A DNA stretch of 64,000 bases from Corbicula japonica (GCA_038501625.1 JAZAYU010000012.1:9610001-9674000), one strand, 5' to 3'; positions 32,577 to 44,952 are shown, numbered from the stretch's first letter. The notes: generated from the sequence alone by a model not told the origin. Numbers and translations are program-made.

Positions 32577-33875
32577 TTGTGAAGAGATGGCGAAAAGGCG
32601 TGGTGGAGATGTCGAATTGTCATGGTGGAGATATCGAAATGTCGCGGTGGAGATGGCGAAGTGGCGTGGTGAAGATGGCGGTGTCGCGGTGGAGATGGCT
32701 GCGGAGTAAGCCTTCATAGCATTATTATTATTTTATATACTGTATGTTCTTTTTTAGTTAATAAGGTAGTTGAAGTTTTTAGTTTGATATATCTTTGATG
32801 ATCGGAGGAGATGTGAAGAGGAGTGGTGGAGATGGCGAAGTGGCGTGGTGTAGATGGCGAAGTGGTGTGGTGGAGAAGACGAAGTGGCATGGTGGAGATG
32901 TCGAAGAGAAGTGGTGGAGATTGTAAAGAGGCGTGATGGAGGGTGCGTGGTGTAGATGGCGAAATGGCGTGGTGGAGATGGCGAAATGGTGTGTTGATGA
33001 CGAAATGGCGTGGTGAAGATGGCGAAATGGTGTGGTGGAGACGGCGAAGTGGCGTGGTGGAGATGGCGAAGAGGCGTAGTGTAGATGGCGAAGTGGCGTG
33101 GTAAAGATGGCGAAGTGGCATGGTGTAGACAGCGAAGTGGCGTGGCGGAGATGGAGAGGGCGAAGAGGCGTAGTGTAGATGGCGAAGATACGTGGCGGAG
33201 ATGGCGAAGTGGCGTGGTGGAGATGGCGAAGATACGTGGCGGAGATGGCGAAGTGGCATGGTGTAGATGGCGATGAGGCGTGGTGGAGATTGCGAAGTGG
33301 GGTGGTGGAGGTGGCGAAGTGGCGTGGTGGAGACGGCTGCGAAGTAAGACCTTATAGCAGAATTGTTACCTTTGTATATGTGCTTTTTATTATTATAATC
33401 GGGGGAGATTGTGAAGAGGCGAGGTGGAGATGGCGAAAAGGCGTGGTGGAGATGGCGAAGATACGTGGCGGAGATGGCGAAATGGCGTAGAGTTGCTTGG
33501 TGGAGATGGTGACAGGCGTTGTGGAGATGGGGAAGTGGCGTCGTGGAGATGGCGAAGCATCGTGGTTAAGATGGCGAAGAGGCGTGGTAGAGATGGCTGC
33601 GAAGTAAGCCCTCATTACAGAGTTTTTTTACATTTCTCTATTTTGTTTGTTTATTAGCTAGTTAAAGAGTTCCTTGTTTGAAATAGTTTTGATGTTCGGA
33701 GGAGATTGTGAAGATGCGTGGTGGAGATGGCGAAGAGGCGTGGTGGAGATGGCGAAGTGATGTGGTGGAGATGGCGAAGAGGCGTGACTGAGGTGGCGAA
33801 GTGGCGTGGTGGAGATGGCGAAGTGGCGTGATTGAGTCGGCGAAGTGGCGTGGTGGAGATGGCTGCATAATTTTA
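32577..33875 (+). repeat. 22-bp minisatellite in four blocks
   Basis: The unit GATGGCGAAGTGGCGTGGTG plus GA repeats every 22 bp, checked at 33178, 33200 and 33222. There are four blocks (~32577-32705, 32800-33345, 33405-33603, 33705-33865). Each opens with a GGAGGAGAT/TGTGAAGAG motif. The first three end in GGCTGCGAAGTAAG-like sequence before AT-rich spacers; the last ends in a GGCTGC variant. Open frames on both strands here are period artefacts. Confidence 0.9.
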
Positions 33876-33928
33876 AGTAAGCTGATATAAAAAGGAGTGA
33901 TATTAAGTAAGATTCAGGAATAATAACA

Positions 33929-33998
33929 TCAAATCTCAAGCATCTGATTGGCTGATATGGCGACTGGTCTCCAATCTCAGTTTTATTATCTTGGGCCA
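33929..33998 (+). mobile_element. Family-A MITE, internally deleted
   Basis: The left core ATCTCAAGCATCTGATTGGC runs directly into the right end GACTGGTCTCCAATCTCAGT...ATTATCTTGGGCC, lacking the right arm's inner half. Confidence 0.7.
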
Positions 33999-34975
33999 TG
34001 AAGCTTAATTGTTGGCTCAGATCGAGTTTGCCTTACCTTGCTAGTGGATGCTCTTTTTTTACAGCTGTCACATACCATTTACGTTAATAGCTGTACCTGC
34101 ACCAAAGTAAAAATCAAACCATGCCGTGGTTCGAACCTGACTGTTATTTTACAGCTGTCCCGTATCATTTTCGTTAATATCAGGTACTGTGGCGAAGCAA
34201 TACCTGTGCCGAAATAAAAATCAAAGTATGCAGTGGTTCGAACCTTTAGGTCAATTTACAGCTGCCCCGTATCATTTACGTACGAAGCAGGTCATGTGCC
34301 GAAGTAAAAATCAATCCATGCCGTGGTTCGAACCTTAAGGTCATTTTACAGCTGGCCGTATTATTTACGTATATATTTTGGCCCAGTGCCAATCCAAAAA
34401 TCAACCCATGCCGTGGTTCGAACATTAAGGTTATTTTAGAGCTGTCCCGTATCATTTACGTATATATCAGGTCCTGTGCCAATGCAAAAATCAAAACATG
34501 CCGTGGTTCGAAACTTAAGGTTATTTTACTGCTGTCCCATAATATTAACGTATATATCAGGTCCTGTGCAAGAGCACAAATAAATCCACGCAGTGGTTCG
34601 AACCTTAAGGTTATTTTACAGCTGACCCGTCTCATTTACGTTTATATCAGGTCCTGTGCCAATGCAAAAATCAAACCATGCCTAGGTTCGAACATTAAGG
34701 TTATTTCACAGCTATCCCATATCATTTACGTATATATTCGGTCCTGTGCCTATGCAAAAAAATACAAACAAACTATGCCGTGGTTCGAACCTTAAGGTTG
34801 CTTTAAAGCTTCCCCGTATCATTTACGTATATAGCAATACCTGTGCCAAAGTAAAAATCAAACCATGCCGCGGTTTGAACCTTAAGGTTGTTTTACAGCT
34901 GTACCTTATCATTAACGTATATATCAGGTCCTGTGCCGAAGAAAAAATAAAACCATGTCGTGGTTCGAACCTTAA

Positions 34976-37900
34976 GGTTAGTTTACAGTTGTCGCGTATC
35001 ATTTAGGTATATAGCAAAACCTGTGCCGTAGTAAAAATCAAACCATGCCTAGGTTCGAACCTTAATGTCATTTTACAGCTGGCCCGTATCATTAACGTAT
35101 ATACTAGGTCCAGTGCCAATCCAAAAATCAAACCATGCCGTGGTTCGAACCTTAAGGTTGTTTTACAGCTGTCTCGTATCATTTACGTTTATATCAGGTC
35201 CTGTGCCGAAGCCAAAATCAAAGCAAGCCGCTGTTCGAACCTTTAGGTTGGTTTACAGAAGTCCCGTATCATTTACGTATATATCAGGTCCTGTGCCGAA
35301 GCCAAAGTCAAAGCAAGCCGTGGTTCCAACCTTAAGGTTTTTTTACAGCTGTCCCATATCATTTAGTATATATCAGGTCCTGTGCCGAAGCAAAATCGAA
35401 GCAAGAAGAGGTTCGAACCTTAAGGTTGTTTTACAGAAGTCCCGTATCATTAACATAAAAATCAGGTGCTGTACCGAAGCAAAATCAAAGCAAGCCGTGG
35501 TTCGAACCTTAAGGTTGTTTTACAGAAGACCCGTATCATTTACATATATATCGGGTCCTTTGCCGAAGCCAAAATAAAAGCAAGCCGTGAGAACCTTAAG
35601 GTTGTTTTACAGCTGTCCCGTATCATTTACGTATATATCAGGTCCTGTGCCGTAGCCAAAATCAAAGAAAGCCGTGGTTCAAACCTAAGGTTGTTTTACA
35701 GAAGTCCCGTATCATTTACTTATATATTAGGTCCTGTGCCGAAGCAACATCAAAGCAAGCCGTGGTTCGAACATTAAGGTTGTTTTACAGCTATCCCGTA
35801 TCATTTACGTATATATCAGGTCCTGTGCCTATGCAAAAAAAAACAACAACAAACTATGCTGTGGTTCGAACCTTAAGGTTGCTTTAAAGCTTCCCCGTAT
35901 CATTTACGTATATAGCAATACCTGTGCCGAAGTAAAAATCAAACCATGCCGTGGTTTGAACCTTAAGGTTGTTTTACAGCTGTACCTTATCATTTACGTA
36001 TATATCAGGTCCTGTGCCGAAAAAAAACAAACCATGTCGTTGTTCGAACCTTAAGGTTAGTTTACAGTTGTCCCGTATCATTTAGGTATATAGCAATACC
36101 TGTGCCGTAGAAAAAATCAAACCATGCCCTGGTTCGAACCTTAAGGTTATTTTACAGGCGTCCCGTATCATTAACGTATTTAGCAATACCTGTGCCGAAA
36201 TAAAAATCAAAGCATGCAGTGGTTCGAACCTTAAGGTCAATTTACAGCTGTCCCGTATCATTTACCTACGAAGCAGGTCATGTGCCGAAGTAAAAATCAA
36301 TCCATGCCGTGGTTCGAACCTTAAGGTCATTTTGCAGCTGGCCCGTATCATTTACGTATATATCAGGTCCAGTGCCAATGCAAAAATCAAACCATGCCGT
36401 GGTTCGAACCTTAAGGTTGTTTAACAGAAGTCCCATATCATACGTATATATCAGGTCCTGTGCCGAAGCCAAAATCAAAGCAAGCCGTGGTTCGAACCTT
36501 AAGGTTGTTTTAAAGAAGTCCCGTATCATTTACGTATATATCAGGTCCAGTGCCAATGCAAAAATCAAACCTTGCCGTGGTTCGAACCTTAAGGTTGCTT
36601 TACAGCTGCCTCGTATCATTTACGTTTATATCAGGTCCTGTGCCGAAGCCAAAATCAAAGCAAGCCGCTGTTCGAACCTTAAGGTTGGTTTACAGCTGTC
36701 CCATATCATTTACGTATATATCAGGTCCTGTGCCGAAGCAAAATCGAAGCAAGCAGTGGTTCGAACCTAAACATTTTTTTACAGAAGTCCCGCAACATTT
36801 ACGTATGTATCAGGTCCTGTGCCGAAGCCAAAATCAAAGCAAGCCGTGGTTCGAACCTTAATGTTGTTTTACAGCTGTCCCGTATCATTTACCTATATAT
36901 CAGGTCCTGTGCCGAAGCCAAAATAAATCCAAGCCGTGGTTCGAACCTTAAGTTTGTTTTACAGCTGTCCAGTATCATCAAAGTATATATCAGGTCCTGT
37001 GCCAGTGCAAAAATCAAAGCAAGCCGCGGTTCGAACCTTAAGGTTGTTTTACAGAAGTCCCGTATCATTTACGTATATATCAGGTCCTGTGCCGTAGCCA
37101 ATATCAAAGCAAGCCTTGGTTCGAACCTTTAGGTTGTTTTACAGCTGTCCCGTATCATTTACGTATATATCAGGTCCTGTGCCGAAGCAAAATCAAAGCA
37201 AGCAGTGGTTCGAACCTTAAGGTTGTTTTACTGCAGTCCCGTATCATTTACGTAAATATCCGGTCCTGTGCCGAAGCCAAAATCAAAGCAAGCCGTGGTT
37301 CGAACCTTAAGTGTTTATTTTTTTACAGAAGTCCCGTATCATACGTATATATCAGGTCCTGTGCCGTAGCCAAAACCAAAGAAAGCCGTGGTTCGAACCT
37401 TTAGGTTGTTTTACAGAAGTCCCGTATCATTTACGTATATATCAGGTCCTGTGCCGTAGCCAAAATCAATGCAAGCCGTGGTTCGAACCTTAAGGTTGTT
37501 TTACAGAAGTCCCGTATCATTTACGTATATATCAGGTCCTGTGATGAAGCAAAAGTCAAAGAAAGCCATGGTTCGAACCTTAAGATTGTCCTACAGCTGT
37601 CTCTTATCATTTACGTATATATCAGGTCCTGTGCCGAAGCCAAAATCAAAGCAAGCCATGGTTCGAACCTTAAGGTTGTTTTACAGAAGTCCCTTATCAT
37701 ACGTATATATCAGGTCCTGTGCCGAAGCCAAAATCAAAGCAAGCCGTGGTTCGAACCTTAAGGTTGTTTTACAGCTGTCCCGAATCATTTACGTATATAT
37801 CAGGTCCTGTGCCGATGCAAAATCAAAGCAAGCAGTGGTTCGAACCTTAAGGTTGTTTTACAGCTGTCCCGTATCATCTACGTATATATCAGGTCCTGTG

Positions 37901-39290
37901 TCGTAGCCAAAATCAAAGCAAGCCGTGGTTCGAACATTAAGGTTGTTTTACAGCTGTCCCGTATCATTTACCTATATATCAGGTCCTGAGCCGATGCAAA
38001 ATGAAAGCTAGCCGTGGTTCGAACCTTAAGGTTGTTTTACAGCTGTCCCGAATCATTTACGTATATATCAGGTCCTGAACATAAAGCAAAATCAAAGCAA
38101 GCCGCGGTTCGAACCTTAAGGTTGTTTTACAGCTGTCCCGTATCATTTGCGTAAATATCATCTCCTGTGCCGTAGCCAAAATCAAAGCAAGCCGAGATGT
38201 GAACCTTAAAATTGTTTTACAGAAGTCCCGAATCATACGTATATATCAGGTCCTGTGCCGTAGCTAAACTCAAACAAAGCCGTGTTTGGAACTTAAAGGT
38301 TGTTTTACAGAAGTCCCGTATCATTTACGTATATATCAGGTCCTGTGCCGAAGCCAAAATCAAAGCAAGCCCTGGTTCGAACCTTAAGGTTGTTTTACAG
38401 CAGTCCCGTATCAATTACGTATATATCAGGTCCTGTGCCGAAGCCAAAATCAAAGCAAGCCCTGGTTCGAACCTTAAGGTTGTTTTACAGCTGCCCCGTA
38501 TCATTTACGTATATATCAGGTCCTGTGCCGAAGCCAAAATCAAAGCAAGCAGTGGTTCGAACCTTAAGTTTGTTTTACAGTCGTCCCGTATCATTTACGT
38601 ATATATCAGGTCCTGTGCCGAAGCAAAATCAAAGCAAGCAGTGGTTCGGAATTTAAGGTTGTTTTACAGCTGTCCCGTATCATCTACGTATATATCAGTT
38701 CCTGTGCCGTAGCCAAAATCAAAGCAAGCAGTGGTTCGAACCTTAAGGTTGTTTTACAGCTATCCTGTATCATCTACGTATACATCAGGTCCTGTGTCGT
38801 AGCCAAAATCAGAGCAAGCCGTGGTTCGAACATTAAGGTTGTTTTACAGCTGTCCCGTATCATTTACATATATATACATATATATATCAGGTCCTGTACC
38901 GAAGCAAAAATCAAAGCAATCCGTGATTCGAACCTTAAGGTTGTTTTACAGCTTTCCCGTATCATTTACGTATATATCAGGTCCTGTGCCGAAGCAAAAA
39001 TCAAAGCAATCCGTGATTCGAAGCTTAAGGTTGTTTTACAGCTTTCCCGTATCATTTACGTATATATCAGGTCCTGTGCCGTAGCCAAAATCAAAGCAAG
39101 CCATGGTTCGAACCTTAAAGGTGTGATAGAGCTATCCCATATCATTTACGTATATATCAGGTCCTGTGCCGAAGCCAAAAATCAAAGCAAGCCGTGCTTC
39201 GAACATTTAGGTTATTTTACAGCTGTCCCGTATCATTTACGTATATATCAATACCTGTGCCGAAGTAAAAGTCAAACCATGTTCGAACCT
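34976..39290 (+). repeat. Satellite higher-order block, copy 1 (~4.3 kb)
   Basis: The succession of variant units here is repeated from ~39297 to ~43920. Sequence around 34976-35175 matches 39297-39494, and 35176-39290 matches 39908-43920, with small indels. One 90-bp unit (near 38371-38461) is absent from copy 2. Confidence 0.85.
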
Positions 39291-39542
39291 TAAGGTTAGT
39301 TTACAGTTGTCGCGTATCATTTAGGTATATAGCAAAACCTGTGCCGTAGTAAAAATCAAACCATGCCTAGGTTCGAACCTTAATGTCATTTTACAGCTGG
39401 CCCGTATCATTAACGTATATACCAGGTCCAGTGCCAATCCAAAAATCAAACCATGCCGTGGTTCGAACCTTAAGGTTGTTTTACAGCTGTCTCGTGTCGC
39501 GGTACGAATCTAGTCACTATCTGGGGAGAAGATGTGTAAGCG

Positions 39543-39614
39543 GCCCGGATAGCTGAGTCGGGAGAGCACTCGCCCTGTAAGCGAGGGGTCCCGGGTTCGA
39601 GTCCCGGTCTGGCT
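39543..39614 (+). tRNA. tRNA-like sequence inside TRIM-A 5' LTR (not a functional tRNA gene)
   Basis: D arm, a perfect 5-bp anticodon stem (CTCGC/GCGAG) with loop CCTGTAA (anticodon position TGT), and a perfect T stem (CCGGG/CCCGG) are present. The acceptor stem is imperfect (one C-C mismatch, two G-T pairs) and position 33 is C, not T. It is therefore best read as a tRNA-derived Pol III promoter module. The second copy is at 39807-39878. Confidence 0.7.
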
Positions 39615-39806
39615 GCACATTCTTTCTCACCCTGTGACATTTGGCGCCCAACGGGGGACCGCGACAGCATTGCATGGTTAAGTCTAAGACGCCTGCAATT
39701 GTGTATATTAAGTACCCTCTGGAATTCGAGGACGAATTTCCAAGTTGTGGGGGGAATATGTCGCGGTACGAATCTAGTCACTATCTGGGGAGAAGATGTG
39801 TAAGCG

Positions 39807-39878
39807 GCCCGGATAGCTCAGTCGGGAGAGCACTCGCCCTGTAAGCGAGGGGTCCCTGGTTCGAGTCCCGGTCTGGCT
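39807..39878 (+). tRNA. tRNA-like sequence inside TRIM-A 3' LTR (not a functional tRNA gene)
   Basis: Same 72-bp body as the 5' LTR copy, differing by C for G in the D arm (restoring the TAGCTCAG A box) and T for G in the T stem. Confidence 0.7.
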
Positions 39879-42800
39879 GCACATTCTTTCTCACCCTGTG
39901 ACACTCGTATCATTTACGTTTATATCAGGTCCTGTGCCGAAGCCAAAATCAAAGCAAGCCGCTGTTCGAACCTTTAGGTTGGTTTACAGAAGTCCCGTAT
40001 CATTTACGTATATATCAGGTCCTGTGCCGAAGCCAAAGTCAAAGCAAGCCGTGGTTCCAACCTTAAGGTTTATTTACAGCTGTCCCATATCATTTAGTAT
40101 ATATCAGGTCCTGTGCCGAAGCAAAATCGAAGCAAGAAGAGGTTCGAACCTTAAGGTTGTTTTACAGAAGTCCCGTATCATTAACATAAAAATCAGGTGC
40201 TGTACCGAAGCAAAATCAAAGCGAGCCGTGGTTCGAACCTTAAGGTTGTTTTACAGAAGACCCGTATCATTTACATATATATCGGGTCCTTTGCCGAAGC
40301 CAAAATAAAAGCAAGCCGTGAGAACCTTAAGGTTGTTTTACAGCTGTCCCGTATCATTTACGTATATATCAGGTCCTGTGCCGTAGCCAAAATCAAAGAA
40401 AGCCGTGGTTCAAACCTAAGGTTGTTTTACAGAAGTCCCGTATCATTTACTTATATATTAGGTCCTGTGCCGAAGCAACATCAAAGCAAGCCGTGGTTCG
40501 AACATTAAGGTTATTTTACAGCTATCCCGTATCATTTACGTATATATCAGGTCCTGCGCCTATGCAAAAAAAAAACAACAAACTATGCTGTGGTTCGAAC
40601 CTTAAGGTTGCTTTAAAGCTTCCCCGTATCATTTACATATATAGCAATACCTGTGCCGAAGTAAAAATCAAACCATGCCGTGGTTTGAACCTTAAGGTTG
40701 TTTTACAGCTGTACCTTATCATTTACGTATATATCAGGTCCTGTGCCGAAAAAAAATAAAAACATGTCGTTGTTCAAACCTTAAGGTTAGTTTACAGTTG
40801 TCCCGTATCATTTAGGTATATAGCAATACCTGTGCCGTAGAAAAAATCAAACCATGCCCTGGTTCGAACCTTAAGGTTATTTTTCAGGCGTCCCGTATCA
40901 TTAACGTATTTAGCAATACCTGTGCCGAAATAAAAATCAAAGCATGCAGTGGTTCAAACCTTTAGGTCAATTTACAGCTGCCCCGTATCATTTACCTACG
41001 AAGCAGGTCATGTGCCGAAGTAAAAATCAATCCATGCCGTGGTTCGAACCTTAAGGTCATTTTACAGCTGGCCCGTATCATTTACGTATATATCAGGTCC
41101 AGTGCCAATGCAAAAATCAAACCATGCCGTGGTTCGAACCTTAAGGTTGTTTAACAGAAGTCCCATATCATACGTATATATCAGGTCCTGTGCCGAAGCC
41201 AAAATCAAAGCAAGCCGTGGTTCGAACCTTAAGGTTGTTTTAAAGAAGTCCCGTATCATTTACGTATATATCAGGTCCTGTGCCGAAGCCAAAATCAAAG
41301 CAAGCCGCTGTTCGAACCTTAAGGTTGGTTTACAGCTGTCCCATATCATTTACGTATATATCAGGTCCTGTGCCGAAGCAAAATCGAAGCAAGCAGTGGT
41401 TCGAACCTAAACATTGTTTTACAGAAGTCCCGCAACATTTACGTATGTATCAGGTCCTGTGCCGAAGCCAAAATCAAAGCAAGCAGTGGTTCGAACCTTA
41501 ATGTTGTTTTACAGCTGTCCCGTATCATTTACCTATATATCAGGTCCTGTGCCGAAGCCAAAAGAAATCCAAGCCGTGGTTCGAACCTTAAGTTTGTTTT
41601 ACAGCTGTCCCGTATCATTAACGTATATATCAGGTCCTGTGCCAGTGCAAAAATCAAAGCAAGCCGCGGTTCGAACCTTAAGGTTGTTTTACAGAAGTCC
41701 CGTATCATTTACGTATATATCAGGTCCAGTGCCGTAGCCAATATCAAAGCAAGCCTTGGTTCGAACCTTTAGGTTGTTTTACAGCTGTCCCGTATCATTT
41801 ACGTATATATCAGGTCCTGTGCCGAAGCAAAATCAAAGCAAGCAGTGGTTCGAACCTTAAGGTTGTTTTACAGCAGTCCCGTATCATTTACGTAAATATC
41901 AGGTCCTGTGCCGAAGCCAAAATCAAAGCAAGCCGTGGTTCGAACCTTAAGTGTTTATTTTTTTACAGAAGTCCCGTATCATACATATATATCAGGTCCT
42001 GTGCCGTAGCCAAACCAAAGAAAGCCGTGGTTCGAACCTTTAGGTTGTTTTACAGAAGTCCCGTATCATTTACGTATATATCAGGTCCTGTGCCGAAGTA
42101 ATATCAAAGCAAGCCGTGGTTCGAACCTTAAGGTTGTTTTACAGCAGTCCCGTATATTTACGTATATATCAGGTCCTGTGCCGTAGCCAAAATCAATGCA
42201 AGCCGTGGTTCGAACCTTAAGGTTGTTTTACAGCTGTCCCGTATCATTTACGTATATATCAGGTCCTGTGATGAAGCAAAAGTCAAAGCAAGCCATGGTT
42301 CGAACCTTAAGATTGTCCTACAGCTGTCTCGTATCATTTACGTATATATCAGGTCCTGTGCCGAAGCCAAAATCAAAGCAAGCCATGGTTCGAACCTTAA
42401 GTTTGTTTAACAGAAGTCCCATATCATACGTATATATCAGGTCCTGTGCCGAAGCCAAAATCAAAGCAAGCCGTGGTTCGAACCTTAAGGTTGTTTTACA
42501 GCTGTCCCGAATCATTTACGTATATATCAGGTCCTGTGCCGATGCAAAATCAAAGCAAGCAGTGGTTCGAACCTCAAGGTTGTTTTACAGCTGTCCCGTA
42601 TCATCTACGTATATATCAGGTCCTGTGTCGTAGCCAAAATCAAAGCAAGCCGTGGTTCGAACATTAAGGTTGTTTTACAGCTGTCCCGTATCTTTTACCT
42701 ATATATCAGGTCCTGTGCCGATGCAAAATGAAAGCTAGCCGTGGTTCGAACCTTAAGGTTGTTTTACAGCTGTCCCGAATCATTTACGTATATATCAGGT

Positions 42801-44326
42801 CCTGAACATAAAGCAAAATCAAAGCAAGCCGCGGTTCGAACCTTAAGGTTGTTTTACAGCTGTCCCGTATCATTTGCGTAAATATCATCTCCTGTGCCGT
42901 AGCCAAAATCAAAGCAAGCCGAGGTGTGAACCTTAAAATTGTTTTACAGGAGTCCCGAATCATACGTATATATCAGGTCCTGTGCCGTAGCTAAACTCAA
43001 ACAAAGCCGTGTTTGGAACTTAAAGGTTGTTTTACAGAAGTCCCGTATCATTTACGTATATATCAGGTCCTGTGCCGAAGCCAAAATCAAAGCAAGCCCT
43101 GGTTCGAACCTTAAGGTTGTTTTACAGCTGCCCCGTATCATTTACGTATATATCAGGTCCTGTGCCGAAGCCAAAATCAAAGCAAGCAGTGGTTCGAACC
43201 TTATGTTTGTTTTACAGTCGTCCCGTATCATTTACGTATATATCAGGTCCTGTGCCGAAGCAAAATCAAAGCAAGCAGTGGTTCGGAATTTAAGGTTGTT
43301 TTACAGCTGTCCCGTATCATCTACGTATATATCAGTTCCTGTGCCGTAGCCAAAATCAAAGCAAGCAGTGGTTCGAACCTTAAGGTTGTTTTACAGCTGT
43401 CCTGTATCATCTACGTATATATCAGGTCCTGTGTCGTAGCCAAAATCAAAGCAAGCCGTGGTTCGAACATTAAGGTTGTTTTACAGCTGTCCCGTATCAT
43501 TTACATATATATATCAGGTCCTGTACCGAAGCAAAAATCAAAGCAATCCGTGATTGGAACCTTAAGGTTTTTTTTACAGCTTTCCCGTATCATTTACGTA
43601 TATATCAGGTCCTGTGCCGAAGCAAAAATCAAAGCAATCCGTGATTCGAAGCTTAAGGTTGTTTTACAGCTTTCCCGTTTCATTTACGTATATATCAGGT
43701 CCTGTGCCGTAGCCAAAATCAAAGCAAGCCATGGTTCGAACCTTAAAGGTGTGATACAGCTATCCCATATCATTTACGTATATATCAGGTCCTGTGCCGA
43801 AGCCAAAAATCAAAGCAAGCCGTGCTTCGAACATTTAGGTTATTTTACAGCTGTCCCGTATCATTTACGTATATATCAATACCTGTGCCGAAGTAAAAGT
43901 CAAACCATGCCTAGGTTCGAACCTTAATGCTATTTTACAGGTGTCCCGTATCATTTACTTATATATCAGATCCTGTGCAGAAGCCAAAATCAAAGCAAGC
44001 CGTGGTTCGAACAAAAATGATACACCAAAGCGTCTAAGAGTTGTAATTTTAGAAAAAGCAGAACGCAGATGAGTGTTGCACGAACATTGGTTGCGGGAAA
44101 CTATTATTTTATTTAGATTTGATAAAGCTTGAAATATTTTGATATTGGTTATGTCTTACGCTAGCTTTTGGAAAATGTAATTGTCCTTAAGCTAGCTACA
44201 AAAACCAATGATACCCCTGTCTTGAACAGATAATACCTCATGCTTGCATGTACATACAGTGTTTAATATCTTACAGTTAATATATGATCAGAATATACAC
44301 CAATGAAAATTATAAACGATCAGTAC

Positions 44327-44432
44327 CCAAGGTTATTAAACTGAGCATGGAAACCGGTCTCAAATCTCAAGCACCATTTCAGCCAATCAGATCCTTGAGA
44401 TTAGAGACTGGTTTCCAATCTTAGTTTTAAAA
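44327..44432 (+). mobile_element. Family-A MITE, partly deleted
   Basis: ACCCAAGGTTATTAAACTGA...CAAATCTCAAGC joins directly to CATTTCAGCCAATCAG...GACTGGTTTCC, losing the left arm's inner part. Confidence 0.78.
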
Positions 44433-44880
44433 CCTTCATACCTGGTTCTAGCTTTGGATTATTTCTATTGCATTTCAGGATTGCTTCTATTTTACCCGAG
44501 CTTCTCAAAATAATAAAAGAACCACTTACTCGATATAGGCCTTATCTGGCGGAGAGAAATTCAATCTTTTGAGCGTTTTTCAAACCATTTTTTTTTCTAA
44601 GTAGGCTTTTTAAGTTGAGGCCATAACACCGATTCATGATTTCTTTTTAAATCAAATTTTGCCAAATATTTGTTTAGATTGACTTAAAATTATTAAATAC
44701 AAATGACAGAGTGAGAATGTAAGTCCTAATAAGCAGGTTTAATTGTAAATTTCATAGAAAAAAAAATTTCTAACGTTTTCTTAATGTATAAAACTATTTT
44801 TTTATTATTAAATGTGTTTAACATTCTTGAACATGTATCAATGAAACATTTTGTGGCAGATTTGGGTCTCGGTAAGAGTA

Positions 44881-44952
44881 GCCTCGACCTGGATTCGAAC
44901 CTAGGTTCTACGGCTTACCGTGACGACGCTCTACCAATTGAGCTACCGAGGC
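44881..44952 (-). tRNA. tRNA-like body in TRIM-B 3' LTR (not a functional tRNA gene)
   Basis: The acceptor stem GCCTCGG/TCGAGGC pairs over seven positions (last G-T), D stem GCTC/GAGC is intact and the T loop TTCGAAT is canonical. No proper 5-bp anticodon stem with a 7-nt loop forms, so decoding is unlikely. Confidence 0.6.

Larger units (their letters stand above)
39495..39903 (+). mobile_element. TRIM-A: miniature LTR retrotransposon with tRNA-like LTRs, inserted in satellite
   Basis: 409 bp. LTRs 39495-39639 and 39759-39903, each 145 bp, differ at 2 positions and start TGTC and end GACA. The element is flanked by CTCG on both sides (39491-39494, 39904-39907). The uninterrupted satellite at ~35172 (GTCTCGTATC) shows the empty site. 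The 119-bp interior has a PBS-like site two bases in (TGGCGCCCAACGGGGGACC, 39642-39660), then ~85 bp without coding capacity, then a purine-rich GTGGGGGGAA just before the 3' LTR. Each LTR has a 72-bp tRNA-like body with A box (TAGCTCAGTCGG) and B box (GGTTCGAGTCC). There is no gag or pol, so mobilisation would need a partner element. Confidence 0.85.
39297..43920 (+). repeat. Satellite higher-order block, copy 2, carrying the TRIM-A insertion
   Basis: Second copy of the 4.3 kb block. At the junction (~39285-39296) a unit is shortened: AAACCATG runs straight into TTCGAACC, losing about six bases, which fits unequal crossing-over inside a unit. Confidence 0.8.
34090..44010 (+). repeat. Satellite array, ~90-bp unit, about 105 copies
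   Basis: Unit landmarks recur every 88-92 bp, for example CCTGGTTCGA at 38371 and 38461. A consensus unit runs GGTTCGAACCTTAAGGTT, TTTTACAG, CTGTCCCGTATCATT, TACGTATATATCAGG, TCCTGTGCCGAAGCC, AAAATCAAAGCAAGCC. The first block holds two interleaved palindromes (GGTTCGAACC, AACCTTAAGGTT). The left end (34.1-35.0 kb) is more diverged (AAACCATGCC in place of AAGCAAGCC). Since 90 is divisible by 3, long frames persist, but they are by-products. TRIM-A interrupts the array at 39495-39903. Confidence 0.95.

Noticed and set aside
32316..33999. His/Ser/Pro-rich and Trp/Arg/Gly-rich frames on both strands
   Set aside because: By-products of the 22-bp minisatellite; no family match.
34746..43927. Many long plus-strand frames with PVSFTYISGPVPKPKSKQAV-type repeats
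   Set aside because: They follow the 90-bp satellite period in two frames at once, without constant starts or splice sites; open only because the unit length is a multiple of three.
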